DNA from: Mycolicibacterium pulveris
GTDB taxonomy: Bacteria; Actinomycetota; Actinomycetes; Mycobacteriales; Mycobacteriaceae
Assembly: GCF_010725725.1 (NCBI RefSeq)
Contig: NZ_AP022599.1
Coordinates: forward strand, 1,426,001 to 1,490,000
Direction: 5' to 3'
DNA: 64,000 nucleotides
Shown here piece by piece: positions 55,046 to 62,979 of the stretch. The translations under genes were made by a program, and so were the position numbers. Position 1 is the stretch's first letter. Each line of letters opens with the position of its first letter. The notes beneath the pieces were generated by a model. The model was not told the DNA's origin and did no database searches. It worked only from the letters and a program-made list of their open reading frames with translations.

Positions 55046-57223
55046 TCATTTGATGAGCGGATCGCGGGGCAGACCGAGGATGCGTTCGGCGATCTGGTTG
55101 CGGGTGATCTCCGAGGTGCCGCCCGCGATCGTCATCCCGCGGGAGCCGAGCATCAACAGCCCGGTCACCTTCGCCGGCGCCGCGAGCAGCGCGACGTCGG
55201 GCCCGAACAATTCGGCGGACAGGCCGGCCCGGTTGACGACGTGCTCGGCGATCAGCAGCTTGGTCACGTTGCCCTCGGGGCCGGGCTCGGCGCCGGCCAC
55301 GCTGCGGGCGGCGCGACGCAGGTTGAGCAGCCGTAGCGCGTGGTCCTCGGCCAGGAAGCGCCCGGCACGTTCGGCCGCGCCCGCCACCCGGTCGCCGTAG
55401 CGCGCCGTCAGGTCGACGACCGTGGTGGCCGCGCCCCGCGCGCCCGCCGCGCCGCCGCCGATGCTCACGCGTTCGTTGCCGAGCGTCGCACGCGCCACCG
55501 TCCAGCCGTCGTTGGGCGCCCCGACGACGTCGTGGTCGGGCACGAACACGTCGTTGAAGAACACCTCGTTGAACTCCGAGCCGCCGGTGATCTGCCGCAG
55601 CGGGCGGACTTCGACGCCGGGGGCGTGCATGTCGATGATCACCGTGGTGATGCCCGCGTGCTTGGCCGCGTCCGGGTCGGTGCGCACGGTGGCCAGGCCG
55701 AGGTGGCAGTGCTGGGCGCCGCTGGTCCACACCTTCTGGCCGTTGACGATCCAGCCGCCTTCGGTGCGCGCCGCTTTCGTGCTCACGGCCGCCGCGTCCG
55801 ATCCCGCCCCGGGCTCGGAGAACAGCTGGCACCACACCTGTTCGTGGCGCAGCGCCGGGTTCACGAAGCGCTCGATCTGCTCGGCGGTGCCGTGCTGGAT
55901 GAGCGTGAGGATCACCCAACCGGTGATGCCGTACTCGGGGCGCTTGACCCCGGCCGCTGCGAACTCCTGCTCGATGACCAGCTGCTCCACCGCGTCGGCG
56001 GCGCGGCCCCACGGCTTGGGCCAGTGCGGCATCCCGTAGCCCGTCTCGATCATCTTGTCCCGCAACTGCTTTTCGTCCAGCTCGGACCAGGTGGCCAGTT
56101 CGGCACGCAGCTCGGCGCGCAATTGCTCCGCTTCCGGTGGGAGGTCGATCGAGTTCTCCCGCACCACACCTTTGGAGGTCAGCGTGTAGACGTCGGCCGG
56201 CGCGGTCCGGCTGCCGAGGATGCCGCGCACCGTGGCCGACCGGCGCAGGTGCAGGTGTGCGTCGTGCTCCCAGGTGAACCCGATGCCGCCGTGCACCTGA
56301 ATGTTGAGTTCGGCGTTGTGCACGTAGGCCGGAAACGCCAGGGTGGCCGCGCAGGCCGCCATCAGGGCGAACTCGTCGTCACCCGCACGCGCCGCCCGCG
56401 CGGCGTCCCACACCGTCGCGGTGGCCTGCTCGGCGGCCACCAGCATGTTGGCCAGGTGGTGTTTGACAGCCTGGAAGGTGCCGATGGTGCGGCCGAACTG
56501 CTCGCGCACCTTGGCGTAGGCGACCGCGGTGTCCACGCAATCCTGGGCGCCGCCAACGGCTTCCGCGGCACCGATGACGCGGGCGAGTGCGGTCGCGGTG
56601 CCCGCGGCGCCCTCCAGGATATCCGCGGGTGCCAGTTCGACGTCGGACAGCCGGACCCGTCCCGACCGGCGGGTGGGGTCGAGGTTGGCGGGCACGTCGA
56701 CGGTGACGCCGTCGGCGGTGGCGTCGACGACCAGCACGTCCTCCCCCACCGTGAGCACCAGGAGGTCGGCCAGGCCGGCGCCGAGCACCACCCCGGACTC
56801 CCCGGAGAAGCGGTCGCCCTCGGCGGTGATCGGCGACTCCCCGGAAGCCTGGATGCCGAATCCGGCTGTCGCGGTGCCGTTCACGAGCGCGGGCAGCCAG
56901 CGCGACCGCTGATCGTCGTTGCCCGCGGCAGAGATGATCGCCGAGCCGATCACCGTCGGCAGAAACGGTCCCGGCGCGGCGGCGCGGCCGAACTCCTCGG
57001 CCACCACCACCAGTTCGGGCAGCCCGAAGCCCCCGCCGCCGTACTCCTCGGGAACGTGCAGCCCGAGCCAGCCCAGTTCGGCCAGCTCCGGCCAGAACGG
57101 CGGCCGTGCCTCGGATTCGGCGTCGAGCAGGTTTCGCGCCGCCGTCCGGGCACCGCGCGCTGCCAGGAAATCCCTTACTACGCCTGCTAACTCACGGTGG
57201 TCTTCGGTGATGGCGATGCCCAA
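55046..57223 (-). CDS. Fused double acyl-CoA dehydrogenase (FadE34/FadE6-type)
   Basis: A 725-residue protein with two acyl-CoA dehydrogenase units in one chain. The first half ends VHGGIGFTWEHDAHLHLRR, like FadE28-type beta subunits. The second has QLFSEPGAGSDAA and ends SRGMTIAGGTSEITRNQIAE, like catalytic alpha subunits. M. tuberculosis FadE34, which acts on steroid side-chain CoA esters, has this same fusion. TTG at 57223 with AAGGAG ten bases ahead is the likely start, overlapping the APH-like gene by 37 bp. No ATG or GTG fits. Confidence 0.88.
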   Translation of the reverse strand: MGIAITEDHRELAGVVRDFLAARGARTAARNLLDAESEARPPFWPELAELGWLGLHVPEEYGGGGFGLPELVVVAEEFGRAAAPGPFLPTVIGSAIISAAGNDDQRSRWLPALVNGTATAGFGIQASGESPITAEGDRFSGESGVVLGAGLADLLVLTVGEDVLVVDATADGVTVDVPANLDPTRRSGRVRLSDVELAPADILEGAAGTATALARVIGAAEAVGGAQDCVDTAVAYAKVREQFGRTIGTFQAVKHHLANMLVAAEQATATVWDAARAARAGDDEFALMAACAATLAFPAYVHNAELNIQVHGGIGFTWEHDAHLHLRRSATVRGILGSRTAPADVYTLTSKGVVRENSIDLPPEAEQLRAELRAELATWSELDEKQLRDKMIETGYGMPHWPKPWGRAADAVEQLVIEQEFAAAGVKRPEYGITGWVILTLIQHGTAEQIERFVNPALRHEQVWCQLFSEPGAGSDAAAVSTKAARTEGGWIVNGQKVWTSGAQHCHLGLATVRTDPDAAKHAGITTVIIDMHAPGVEVRPLRQITGGSEFNEVFFNDVFVPDHDVVGAPNDGWTVARATLGNERVSIGGGAAGARGAATTVVDLTARYGDRVAGAAERAGRFLAEDHALRLLNLRRAARSVAGAEPGPEGNVTKLLIAEHVVNRAGLSAELFGPDVALLAAPAKVTGLLMLGSRGMTIAGGTSEITRNQIAERILGLPRDPLIK

Positions 57224-58641
57224 CGGTCTGGATCTCCTTGCTCGACGGGAAAGGGTTCGTCCGGATGACGAAGTGGCGGCCACGTGCGCAGTCCCAGTGC
57301 ACCGGAGGCCGTGCGGGTCAGGTAGTCATCGCGTTTGATGCCGCGCCACAACTGCGCGACGTAGTCGTGCTCGTCGATCTCGCCGCGGCTGGCCGCCTCC
57401 GCAAGCGCGGCGCGGCCCCGCGCCACCGACGTCGGCGTCTGTCCCAGAAGTGCGGACAGCTCCGCGGTTTCATCGGCATCCACCACGGCGCCGACGCGAT
57501 CGACTTCGGCCAGGTACTTCACCAGCCGCGCCGCCCCCTTGACGTAACGCAGCGCCAGGCCGTCCTGCGTGCGCGCCGCCGCGGCCGACATCGCCGCCGC
57601 GGCCGCGTCATACACCGGCGCGTGCTCCGACTGCGTGTCGTCGCCGGGCAGTGCCACGTCGACTTCCGGTATTCCGACGACGTGTGCCAGCGCCTCGACG
57701 AGCAGTCGACGGTGCAGCATGCCGTAGATCAGGCTGTTGCCCGCGTCGGGGGATCCCGCGGGTACCGAGGCGCGGACGTCGACACTGCCCGGGCTCAACG
57801 ACGCCAGCCGGGTCTCGGCGAACAGGCGGTAGTACCAGACGCGATCCTCGTCGATGCGGTGCCCGGACAGTTGTTCGTATTCGGCCAGGCGGGCGGGGAA
57901 GTCGGTGAACGTGTCCTGCACGGTGCGCAGCGACAGCCAGGCGATGTCGTCCATCGGGTCACCGAAATGGGCGAGTTCCCAGTCGACGATGGCCGTGACG
58001 GCACCGTCGGCGTACATGAAGTTGCCCGGTCCGGTGTCGCCCTGCACGAACACCGTGGGACCGTCGTAGTCGGGCACATGGCGGTCCAGCCAGTCGATGC
58101 AGAACCTCAACAACGGCGCGGGTTTTCGATACCGCTTCACCCGTTCGCGCATGGCGGCGATCTCGTCGCGCACGTGCCCTTCGACCGGGCCCGCCGATCC
58201 GAGGCTCGGGATCGTCAGGTCCTTGGCGTCGATCCGGTGCAGCGCGGACAGCTTCGTGATGAAGTCGCGGGCGGTGCGCACCTGCTCGTCGGGGTCCTTG
58301 ATCCGGCTGAACCAGGTGCCGCCGTGGACGCGTTGCAGCAGGACCGCCTGGCGATGCGGGTGCGCGGCGATGACCCGCGGCACCGTCACGCCGTTGCGGT
58401 AGAGCTCGGCCATGATCTCGGCCTCGACGGCCAGCGGATGAAATGCGCTGACCGGGTCCGGTTCCCGCGGGTCGTAGCGCAGGAACAGGTGCTGGGTGTC
58501 GGCCCCGGTGAAGGTATCGACGAACCACGCCTGCCTGCTCGCCCCGCCCGGCACCTGCTTGACGTCCACGCGCTCGGCGCCGGTCTGGGCGGTGATCCAC
58601 TCGCGGATGTCGCCGGGCAACTCCGGGCGCGCGCCGGTCAT
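57187..58641 (-). CDS. Phosphotransferase (APH) family protein
   Basis: A 484-residue protein with a kinase-like fold. The catalytic loop is VQGDTGPGNFMYADG (HGD changed to QGD, with Asp and Asn kept) and the metal Asp is in IVDWELAHFGDP. Proteins like this are common in mycobacterial catabolic operons beside acyl-CoA dehydrogenases, where they may phosphorylate a hydroxylated acyl-CoA. The C-terminal 130 residues form an extra helical domain. Its ATG overlaps the enoyl-CoA hydratase stop by 4 bp (ATGA). Confidence 0.87.
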   Translation of the reverse strand: MTGARPELPGDIREWITAQTGAERVDVKQVPGGASRQAWFVDTFTGADTQHLFLRYDPREPDPVSAFHPLAVEAEIMAELYRNGVTVPRVIAAHPHRQAVLLQRVHGGTWFSRIKDPDEQVRTARDFITKLSALHRIDAKDLTIPSLGSAGPVEGHVRDEIAAMRERVKRYRKPAPLLRFCIDWLDRHVPDYDGPTVFVQGDTGPGNFMYADGAVTAIVDWELAHFGDPMDDIAWLSLRTVQDTFTDFPARLAEYEQLSGHRIDEDRVWYYRLFAETRLASLSPGSVDVRASVPAGSPDAGNSLIYGMLHRRLLVEALAHVVGIPEVDVALPGDDTQSEHAPVYDAAAAAMSAAAARTQDGLALRYVKGAARLVKYLAEVDRVGAVVDADETAELSALLGQTPTSVARGRAALAEAASRGEIDEHDYVAQLWRGIKRDDYLTRTASGALGLRTWPPLRHPDEPFPVEQGDPDRWASPSPKTTVS

Positions 58642-59474
58642 GACCGGGCCTTCTTCGCCGCGCTCGCCAGCCACGCCTTGACCGCGTCGCGGTGCTCCTG
58701 GGTGAGCGCGCTTCGGACCATCCGCTCGCTTTCGGGCAGCAACGCCTCACCCAGCGAAAGCCTCATCGCGTCAAGCACGTTGGCCTTGGTTCCGGCGAAC
58801 GCGGCGGTGGGCCCCGCGGCGATCTCGGCGGCCCAGGCGCGCGCCGATGCGGGCAGGTCGGCGTCGTCGATCACCCGGTTGAACAGGCCGAGGCGCTCCG
58901 CGGTGCCGGCGTCGATCGCCGTGTCGGCGATGAGCAGTTCCAGCGCCTTCGACGGACCCACCAGATGAGTGAGCAGCCAGGCGCCGCCGAAGTCACCGGA
59001 GAACGCCAGCTTGGACCAGCCGGGGATGAGCCGCGCCGATCTCGCGGCGATACGGAGATCGGTGGACAGCGCGATGCCCATCCCGGCTCCGACAGCCGCG
59101 CCCGGCAACGCCGCGATCGTCACCTTCGGCATGTCGTGCAGTAGGGTCACCATCCGGGCGTTGTCGGCGAGAATCGCCGCGCGCGCGGCGATCTGCTCGT
59201 CGCGGTTGCCTGCGGGGACGTCCTTGGCAGATCCACCGTCTCGGACGTCACCGCCCGCGCAGAACGCGTCGCCGGCACCGGTGATGAGCACGCAGCCGAT
59301 GTCGTCGTCGGCGGCGAACCGTTCCAGCAGCCGGGGTACGGCCTGATACATCTCGGCGTGCAGGGCGTTTCGACGCTCGGGCCGGTTGAGCGTGATGACC
59401 CCGACCCCGTCGACCACGTCGGCCAGCACGGTCGAGGTGCCGGTGTCGATCTGGTGATCGCGGGCCAACGTCAC
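58638..59474 (-). CDS. Enoyl-CoA hydratase/isomerase
   Basis: A 278-residue crotonase-fold enzyme. ITLNRPERRNALH, the oxyanion segment AFCAGGDVRDG and PGAAVGAGMGIALSTDLRIA are seen; the usual catalytic Glu positions appear changed (SGDFGGAWLL). The GTG start overlaps the MaoC-like gene's stop by 4 bp. It should hydrate or isomerise an enoyl-CoA in the operon's beta-oxidation. Confidence 0.92.
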   Translation of the reverse strand: MTLARDHQIDTGTSTVLADVVDGVGVITLNRPERRNALHAEMYQAVPRLLERFAADDDIGCVLITGAGDAFCAGGDVRDGGSAKDVPAGNRDEQIAARAAILADNARMVTLLHDMPKVTIAALPGAAVGAGMGIALSTDLRIAARSARLIPGWSKLAFSGDFGGAWLLTHLVGPSKALELLIADTAIDAGTAERLGLFNRVIDDADLPASARAWAAEIAAGPTAAFAGTKANVLDAMRLSLGEALLPESERMVRSALTQEHRDAVKAWLASAAKKARS

Positions 59475-60742
59475 CGGTTCTTACCGTTGGCGATTTCGTT
59501 GTGGCGCGCCATGAACGCGATCGCCTTGCGCCGCAACTCCTCGTCGGGCTCCGGAAGCACGACCGGCCCGAGTTCCCGGCTGGGCAGCGCCACCGTCGCC
59601 GTGGCCGGCGCGGTGATCTCACCGCGCTGGCTGGTGGCCCGGAATTCGATGTCGACCACACCGTTGCCGTTCTCGATGCGTTTGCCGACCACCTCGCCGG
59701 TGATGAACTGGGTGTCACCGATGTAGTTGAACTTGCGCATCTCGTCGTGCTGACGCAGCAACCAGCCGTCGTCGCCCATCCAGTCGGTGAGGTAGTGGGT
59801 CAGCCAGCACTCGCGCATGATCCCGTAGTCGTAGGCCATCGGGTTGCCGATCGACTGCGACCATTCGTTCTCCCAGTGCAGCCGCTGCGCGACGTCCGGG
59901 ATGCCCGCGGCGTTCTTGATGTAGAACTTGGGCTTCTTCTGGCGATTCTTGTAACCCACTCGGGTGCCGCCGATTCCGTAGGGGCCGAAGCCGTATCCCC
60001 CGGCGTGGAAGCAGATCATGTCGGTCAGCGTCAGCGGGCCCTTGACCATCTTCGGCAGCGCTTCGCCGACCTCGACGTCTTCGAAGTACCGTGGTTCGGC
60101 GCCGCGGGCGCCCTCGGCGGCGTAGATCTCGTCGATCTCGGCGATCTGTTCGTCGGTGTAGGTCGCGGGCTTGAGATCCATGTACTTGCCGCGCTCCCGG
60201 GACTTCTTGCGTTCGGTGGCGATCAGGATGGTGCGCTCGATCGCGACGATCTCGGCGCGCTGGTTGACCCGCACGGCCCGCCGGACCCGGATGACGGAGC
60301 GACCGGCGTACTCGCTGGTCTTGACTTCGGTGGACTCCATGCCGCCGAACCCGAAGAGCTGGTCGCCGGGTCGGACCGGTTTGAACCACTCGGTGTCCTG
60401 GCCGGACACGAAAAGGTGTACGCCGGAGAACAGTCCCTTGGTGGCCTTGCGGATGTCCTCGGGGATCGGGTCGCCCAGCATCTTCTTCGACAGCGAGGAA
60501 TGGATCATCGGCGGCGCGATCGGACCGCCCCACCGCGTCGTGGCCGCATAGTCGGGATCTACGAAGAGCGGGTTGTCGTCGCCGTAGCCGATCGCGAACT
60601 GACGGATCGTGTCGACGCTGCACTCGCGGTGGTGTTCGTCGATGCTGATCGGCGCATCGATGCCGATGAGCAGTTTGGCGCGCTCGATGTCCTCGTCTTT
60701 GATCGCGTGGTCGAAGTCTCGGGCCTGTTCGGTCTGGGTCAT
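59471..60742 (-). CDS. MaoC/FAS1-type hot-dog dehydratase-like protein
   Basis: A 423-residue protein with two hot-dog domains. The first has DTIRQFAIGYGDDNPLFVDP (FAS1-like dehydratase), and the second contains MICFHAGGYGFGPYG and YDYGIMRECWLTHYLTDWMG. It probably hydrates enoyl-CoA esters, though the catalytic Asp/His pair is only partly recognisable. It starts one base after the P450 stop and overlaps the next gene by 4 bp. Confidence 0.83.
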   Translation of the reverse strand: MTQTEQARDFDHAIKDEDIERAKLLIGIDAPISIDEHHRECSVDTIRQFAIGYGDDNPLFVDPDYAATTRWGGPIAPPMIHSSLSKKMLGDPIPEDIRKATKGLFSGVHLFVSGQDTEWFKPVRPGDQLFGFGGMESTEVKTSEYAGRSVIRVRRAVRVNQRAEIVAIERTILIATERKKSRERGKYMDLKPATYTDEQIAEIDEIYAAEGARGAEPRYFEDVEVGEALPKMVKGPLTLTDMICFHAGGYGFGPYGIGGTRVGYKNRQKKPKFYIKNAAGIPDVAQRLHWENEWSQSIGNPMAYDYGIMRECWLTHYLTDWMGDDGWLLRQHDEMRKFNYIGDTQFITGEVVGKRIENGNGVVDIEFRATSQRGEITAPATATVALPSRELGPVVLPEPDEELRRKAIAFMARHNEIANGKNR

Positions 60743-60743
60743 G

Positions 60744-61970
60744 TCAGTACATCCGTATCGGTAGGTTGGTCAGTCCTCGCAGCGACGCCGTGGGCTTGTA
60801 CCGCAGGCTTTCCCGCGGCGCCATCAGTTCCCAGTGGTCGAAGCGTTCCAACAGGGTGGCCAGCGCGATGCGGCCCTCCAACCGGGCCAGCTGGTGGCCC
60901 AGGCAGTAGTGAATGCCGAAGGCGAATGCCAAGTGGCGGTTGGGCTTCCGCGTGAGGATCAGCGACTCGGGATTCTCGAAGACCGCTTCGTCGTAGTTCG
61001 CGGACGTGATCGAGCCGATCACCTGAGAGCCGCGCGGAATCGGCATGCCCCCGATCTCCATGTCCGCCATGGCAAACCGGGCGGCACCGTCGGCGACCGG
61101 TGTGGTGAACCGCAACAGTTCCTCGAGTGCGGTGGTCTCCAGAAGTTCCGGTTGCTCGCGCAGCTGGGCGAGTTGTTCGGGGTGCTCGATGAGCGCGAGC
61201 ACGCTGCTGCCGATCAGGTTGGCGGTGGTGTCGTGCCCGGCCAGCAGCAACAGGAACACCATGGAGACAAGCTCTCGGTGGCTGAGACGGTCGCCGCCTT
61301 CGTTGGCGCGGATGAGCTCCGAGATCAACCCGTCGTCGGGATGTCGCCGCCGGTCCTCGATCATCGATTCGAACAGCTTGGCGAGCTTGCGCGCCGTCGG
61401 GTAGCCGCGCATCAACTTGTGCTGCTCGTCGCCCAGCTTCTCCACCAGCATGTGGAAGCGGTCGCGGTCCTTGTCGGGGACGCCGAGCATGGTGGCGATG
61501 ACCGCAAGAGGAAGCCGGATGGCATAGGCGTGCACCAGGTCGACGTCGCGCTTGGCCGCGACCTCGTCGGCCAGCTGCTCGGCGATCTTGGTGATGTCCG
61601 GCGCCATGGTGGTGACGAGCTTGGGAGTGAAGGCCTTGTGCACCAGCGTGCGCAGGCGCTTGTGATCCGGGTCGTCCTTGAACACCATGGTCTGGGCCAG
61701 CATCCGCAGGCTCGGCGGCAGCAACCAGATGAACTTGCCTGCGGGCGAGTTCTTCAGCACGTCGGTGGAGAACCTGTCGTCGCTGTGCAGGGTCATCACG
61801 TCGTCGTAGCGGGTCAACAGGTAACCGCCCTGGCCCTGCAGCAGGCCTTTGGCAGTCGCCCACGACACCGGCTGGTACTTGCGCAGGTACGCGAACCGCG
61901 CGTGCGGGGTGTCCAGCATCTCGCGCGAGCCCAGATCGGTCTTCTCAAGCGTGTCAATCACTTTGGACAT
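60744..61970 (-). CDS. Cytochrome P450
   Basis: A 408-residue soluble bacterial P450 with I-helix LLAGHDTTANLIG, ExxR in LEELLRFTTP and haem loop FAFGIHYCLGHQLARLEG. It is first in the operon and probably hydroxylates the starting compound before CoA activation. The 171-base gap to the divergent crotonase gene contains the shared 13-bp operator. Confidence 0.95.
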   Translation of the reverse strand: MSKVIDTLEKTDLGSREMLDTPHARFAYLRKYQPVSWATAKGLLQGQGGYLLTRYDDVMTLHSDDRFSTDVLKNSPAGKFIWLLPPSLRMLAQTMVFKDDPDHKRLRTLVHKAFTPKLVTTMAPDITKIAEQLADEVAAKRDVDLVHAYAIRLPLAVIATMLGVPDKDRDRFHMLVEKLGDEQHKLMRGYPTARKLAKLFESMIEDRRRHPDDGLISELIRANEGGDRLSHRELVSMVFLLLLAGHDTTANLIGSSVLALIEHPEQLAQLREQPELLETTALEELLRFTTPVADGAARFAMADMEIGGMPIPRGSQVIGSITSANYDEAVFENPESLILTRKPNRHLAFAFGIHYCLGHQLARLEGRIALATLLERFDHWELMAPRESLRYKPTASLRGLTNLPIRMY

Positions 61971-62126
61971 GGTTGCTCCCGTCCGTGGTCACCGGAACTG
62001 GTGTCGAACATCGCGACGACGTCGCCGCCGGCGTGCTCGGCGGTTGATGCGAAGAGCAGCGCGGCACGCGCGTGCGGGGTCGCCAAGGTCGACTTCTCCG
62101 TATCTCAACTGGGCTCGGAACTTATT

Positions 62127-62139
62127 AGTACACTGATTA
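62127..62139. promoter_or_regulatory. Operator/promoter element, copy 2 (reverse of TAATCAGTGTACT)
   Basis: AGTACACTGATTA is the exact reverse complement of 54585-54597. TACACT at 62129-62134 followed by seven bases and the ATG at 62142 suits a leaderless promoter, so a bound repressor would cover the -10. Confidence 0.65.
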
Positions 62140-62141
62140 CT

Positions 62142-62975
62142 ATGATTTCCGCTACCCCCCACGATCAAGTGCCCATGGACGGGGTGGACGCGGCCCGGTT
62201 GCAGGACATCGAGTTCGGCATCGAGGACCACGTCGCCACCATCACTTTGAACCGTCCGGACGCGCTCAACGCGGTTTCCGCTCAGATGGCCGCCGAACTG
62301 GCGTGGGCGTGGCAGACGGTGCGCGACGACGACGAGGTCCATGCGGTGGTGCTGCGGGCCGCCGGCGACCGCGCGTTCTGCACCGGCGTCGACGTCAAGG
62401 GGGACGGCAGCTGGTTCTTCCGGTCCAACGTGTGGAACACCTTCGACCCGGGCACGGTGATCTCGCCGAAGATCGTGCACCGCTGTTGGAAGCCGGTCGT
62501 CACCGCCGTTCACGGGTTCGCCGCCGGCGGCGCGCAGTATCTGCTCAACGAGTCCGACATCATCATCTGCTCGGAGGATGCGAGTTTCTTTGACCCGCAT
62601 GCCAACGCGTCGATCGTCTCGGCCCTCGAGCCGATCGGGATGCTGCACCGGGGCGTGCCGCTCGGCGAGGTGTTGCGGTGGGCGCTGATGGGCACCGAGG
62701 AGCGCATCTCCGCGGCGACGGCCCTGCGTATCGGGCTGGTGTCCGAGGTCGTCGCCCGCGAGGAGCTGTGGGACCGGGCGCAGGCGATCGCGGCCTCCAT
62801 CGCGGCGCGCAACCCGACCGCCATCCAGGGCAGCGTGCGGGCGATATGGGAATCTTTAGAAATGACCAGGTCGACCGCGCTGCACAACGGCATGGCCTAC
62901 ACCCATATCGGCAACCCGCCGCTTGCCGAGCGCCGGGCGGCGCCGCGCCGCAACGGGCCGCCCACCTATCGGTGA
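62142..62975 (+). CDS. Enoyl-CoA hydratase/isomerase family protein (crotonase)
   Basis: A 277-residue crotonase with ITLNRPDALNAVSAQMA, AFCTGVDVKGDGSWF and a modified oxyanion region (HGFAAGGAQYLLNESDIIIC). The ATG lies seven bases after a possible -10, so translation is probably leaderless; the long open frame before it is antisense to the P450 gene. The double-HTH regulator gene follows within 4 bp. Confidence 0.9.
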   Translation: MISATPHDQVPMDGVDAARLQDIEFGIEDHVATITLNRPDALNAVSAQMAAELAWAWQTVRDDDEVHAVVLRAAGDRAFCTGVDVKGDGSWFFRSNVWNTFDPGTVISPKIVHRCWKPVVTAVHGFAAGGAQYLLNESDIIICSEDASFFDPHANASIVSALEPIGMLHRGVPLGEVLRWALMGTEERISAATALRIGLVSEVVAREELWDRAQAIAASIAARNPTAIQGSVRAIWESLEMTRSTALHNGMAYTHIGNPPLAERRAAPRRNGPPTYR

Positions 62976-62979
62976 TGCC

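Noticed and set aside
60834..62141. Long plus-strand frame upstream of the crotonase
   Set aside because: It is antisense to the P450 gene; homology begins only after the ATG at 62142.
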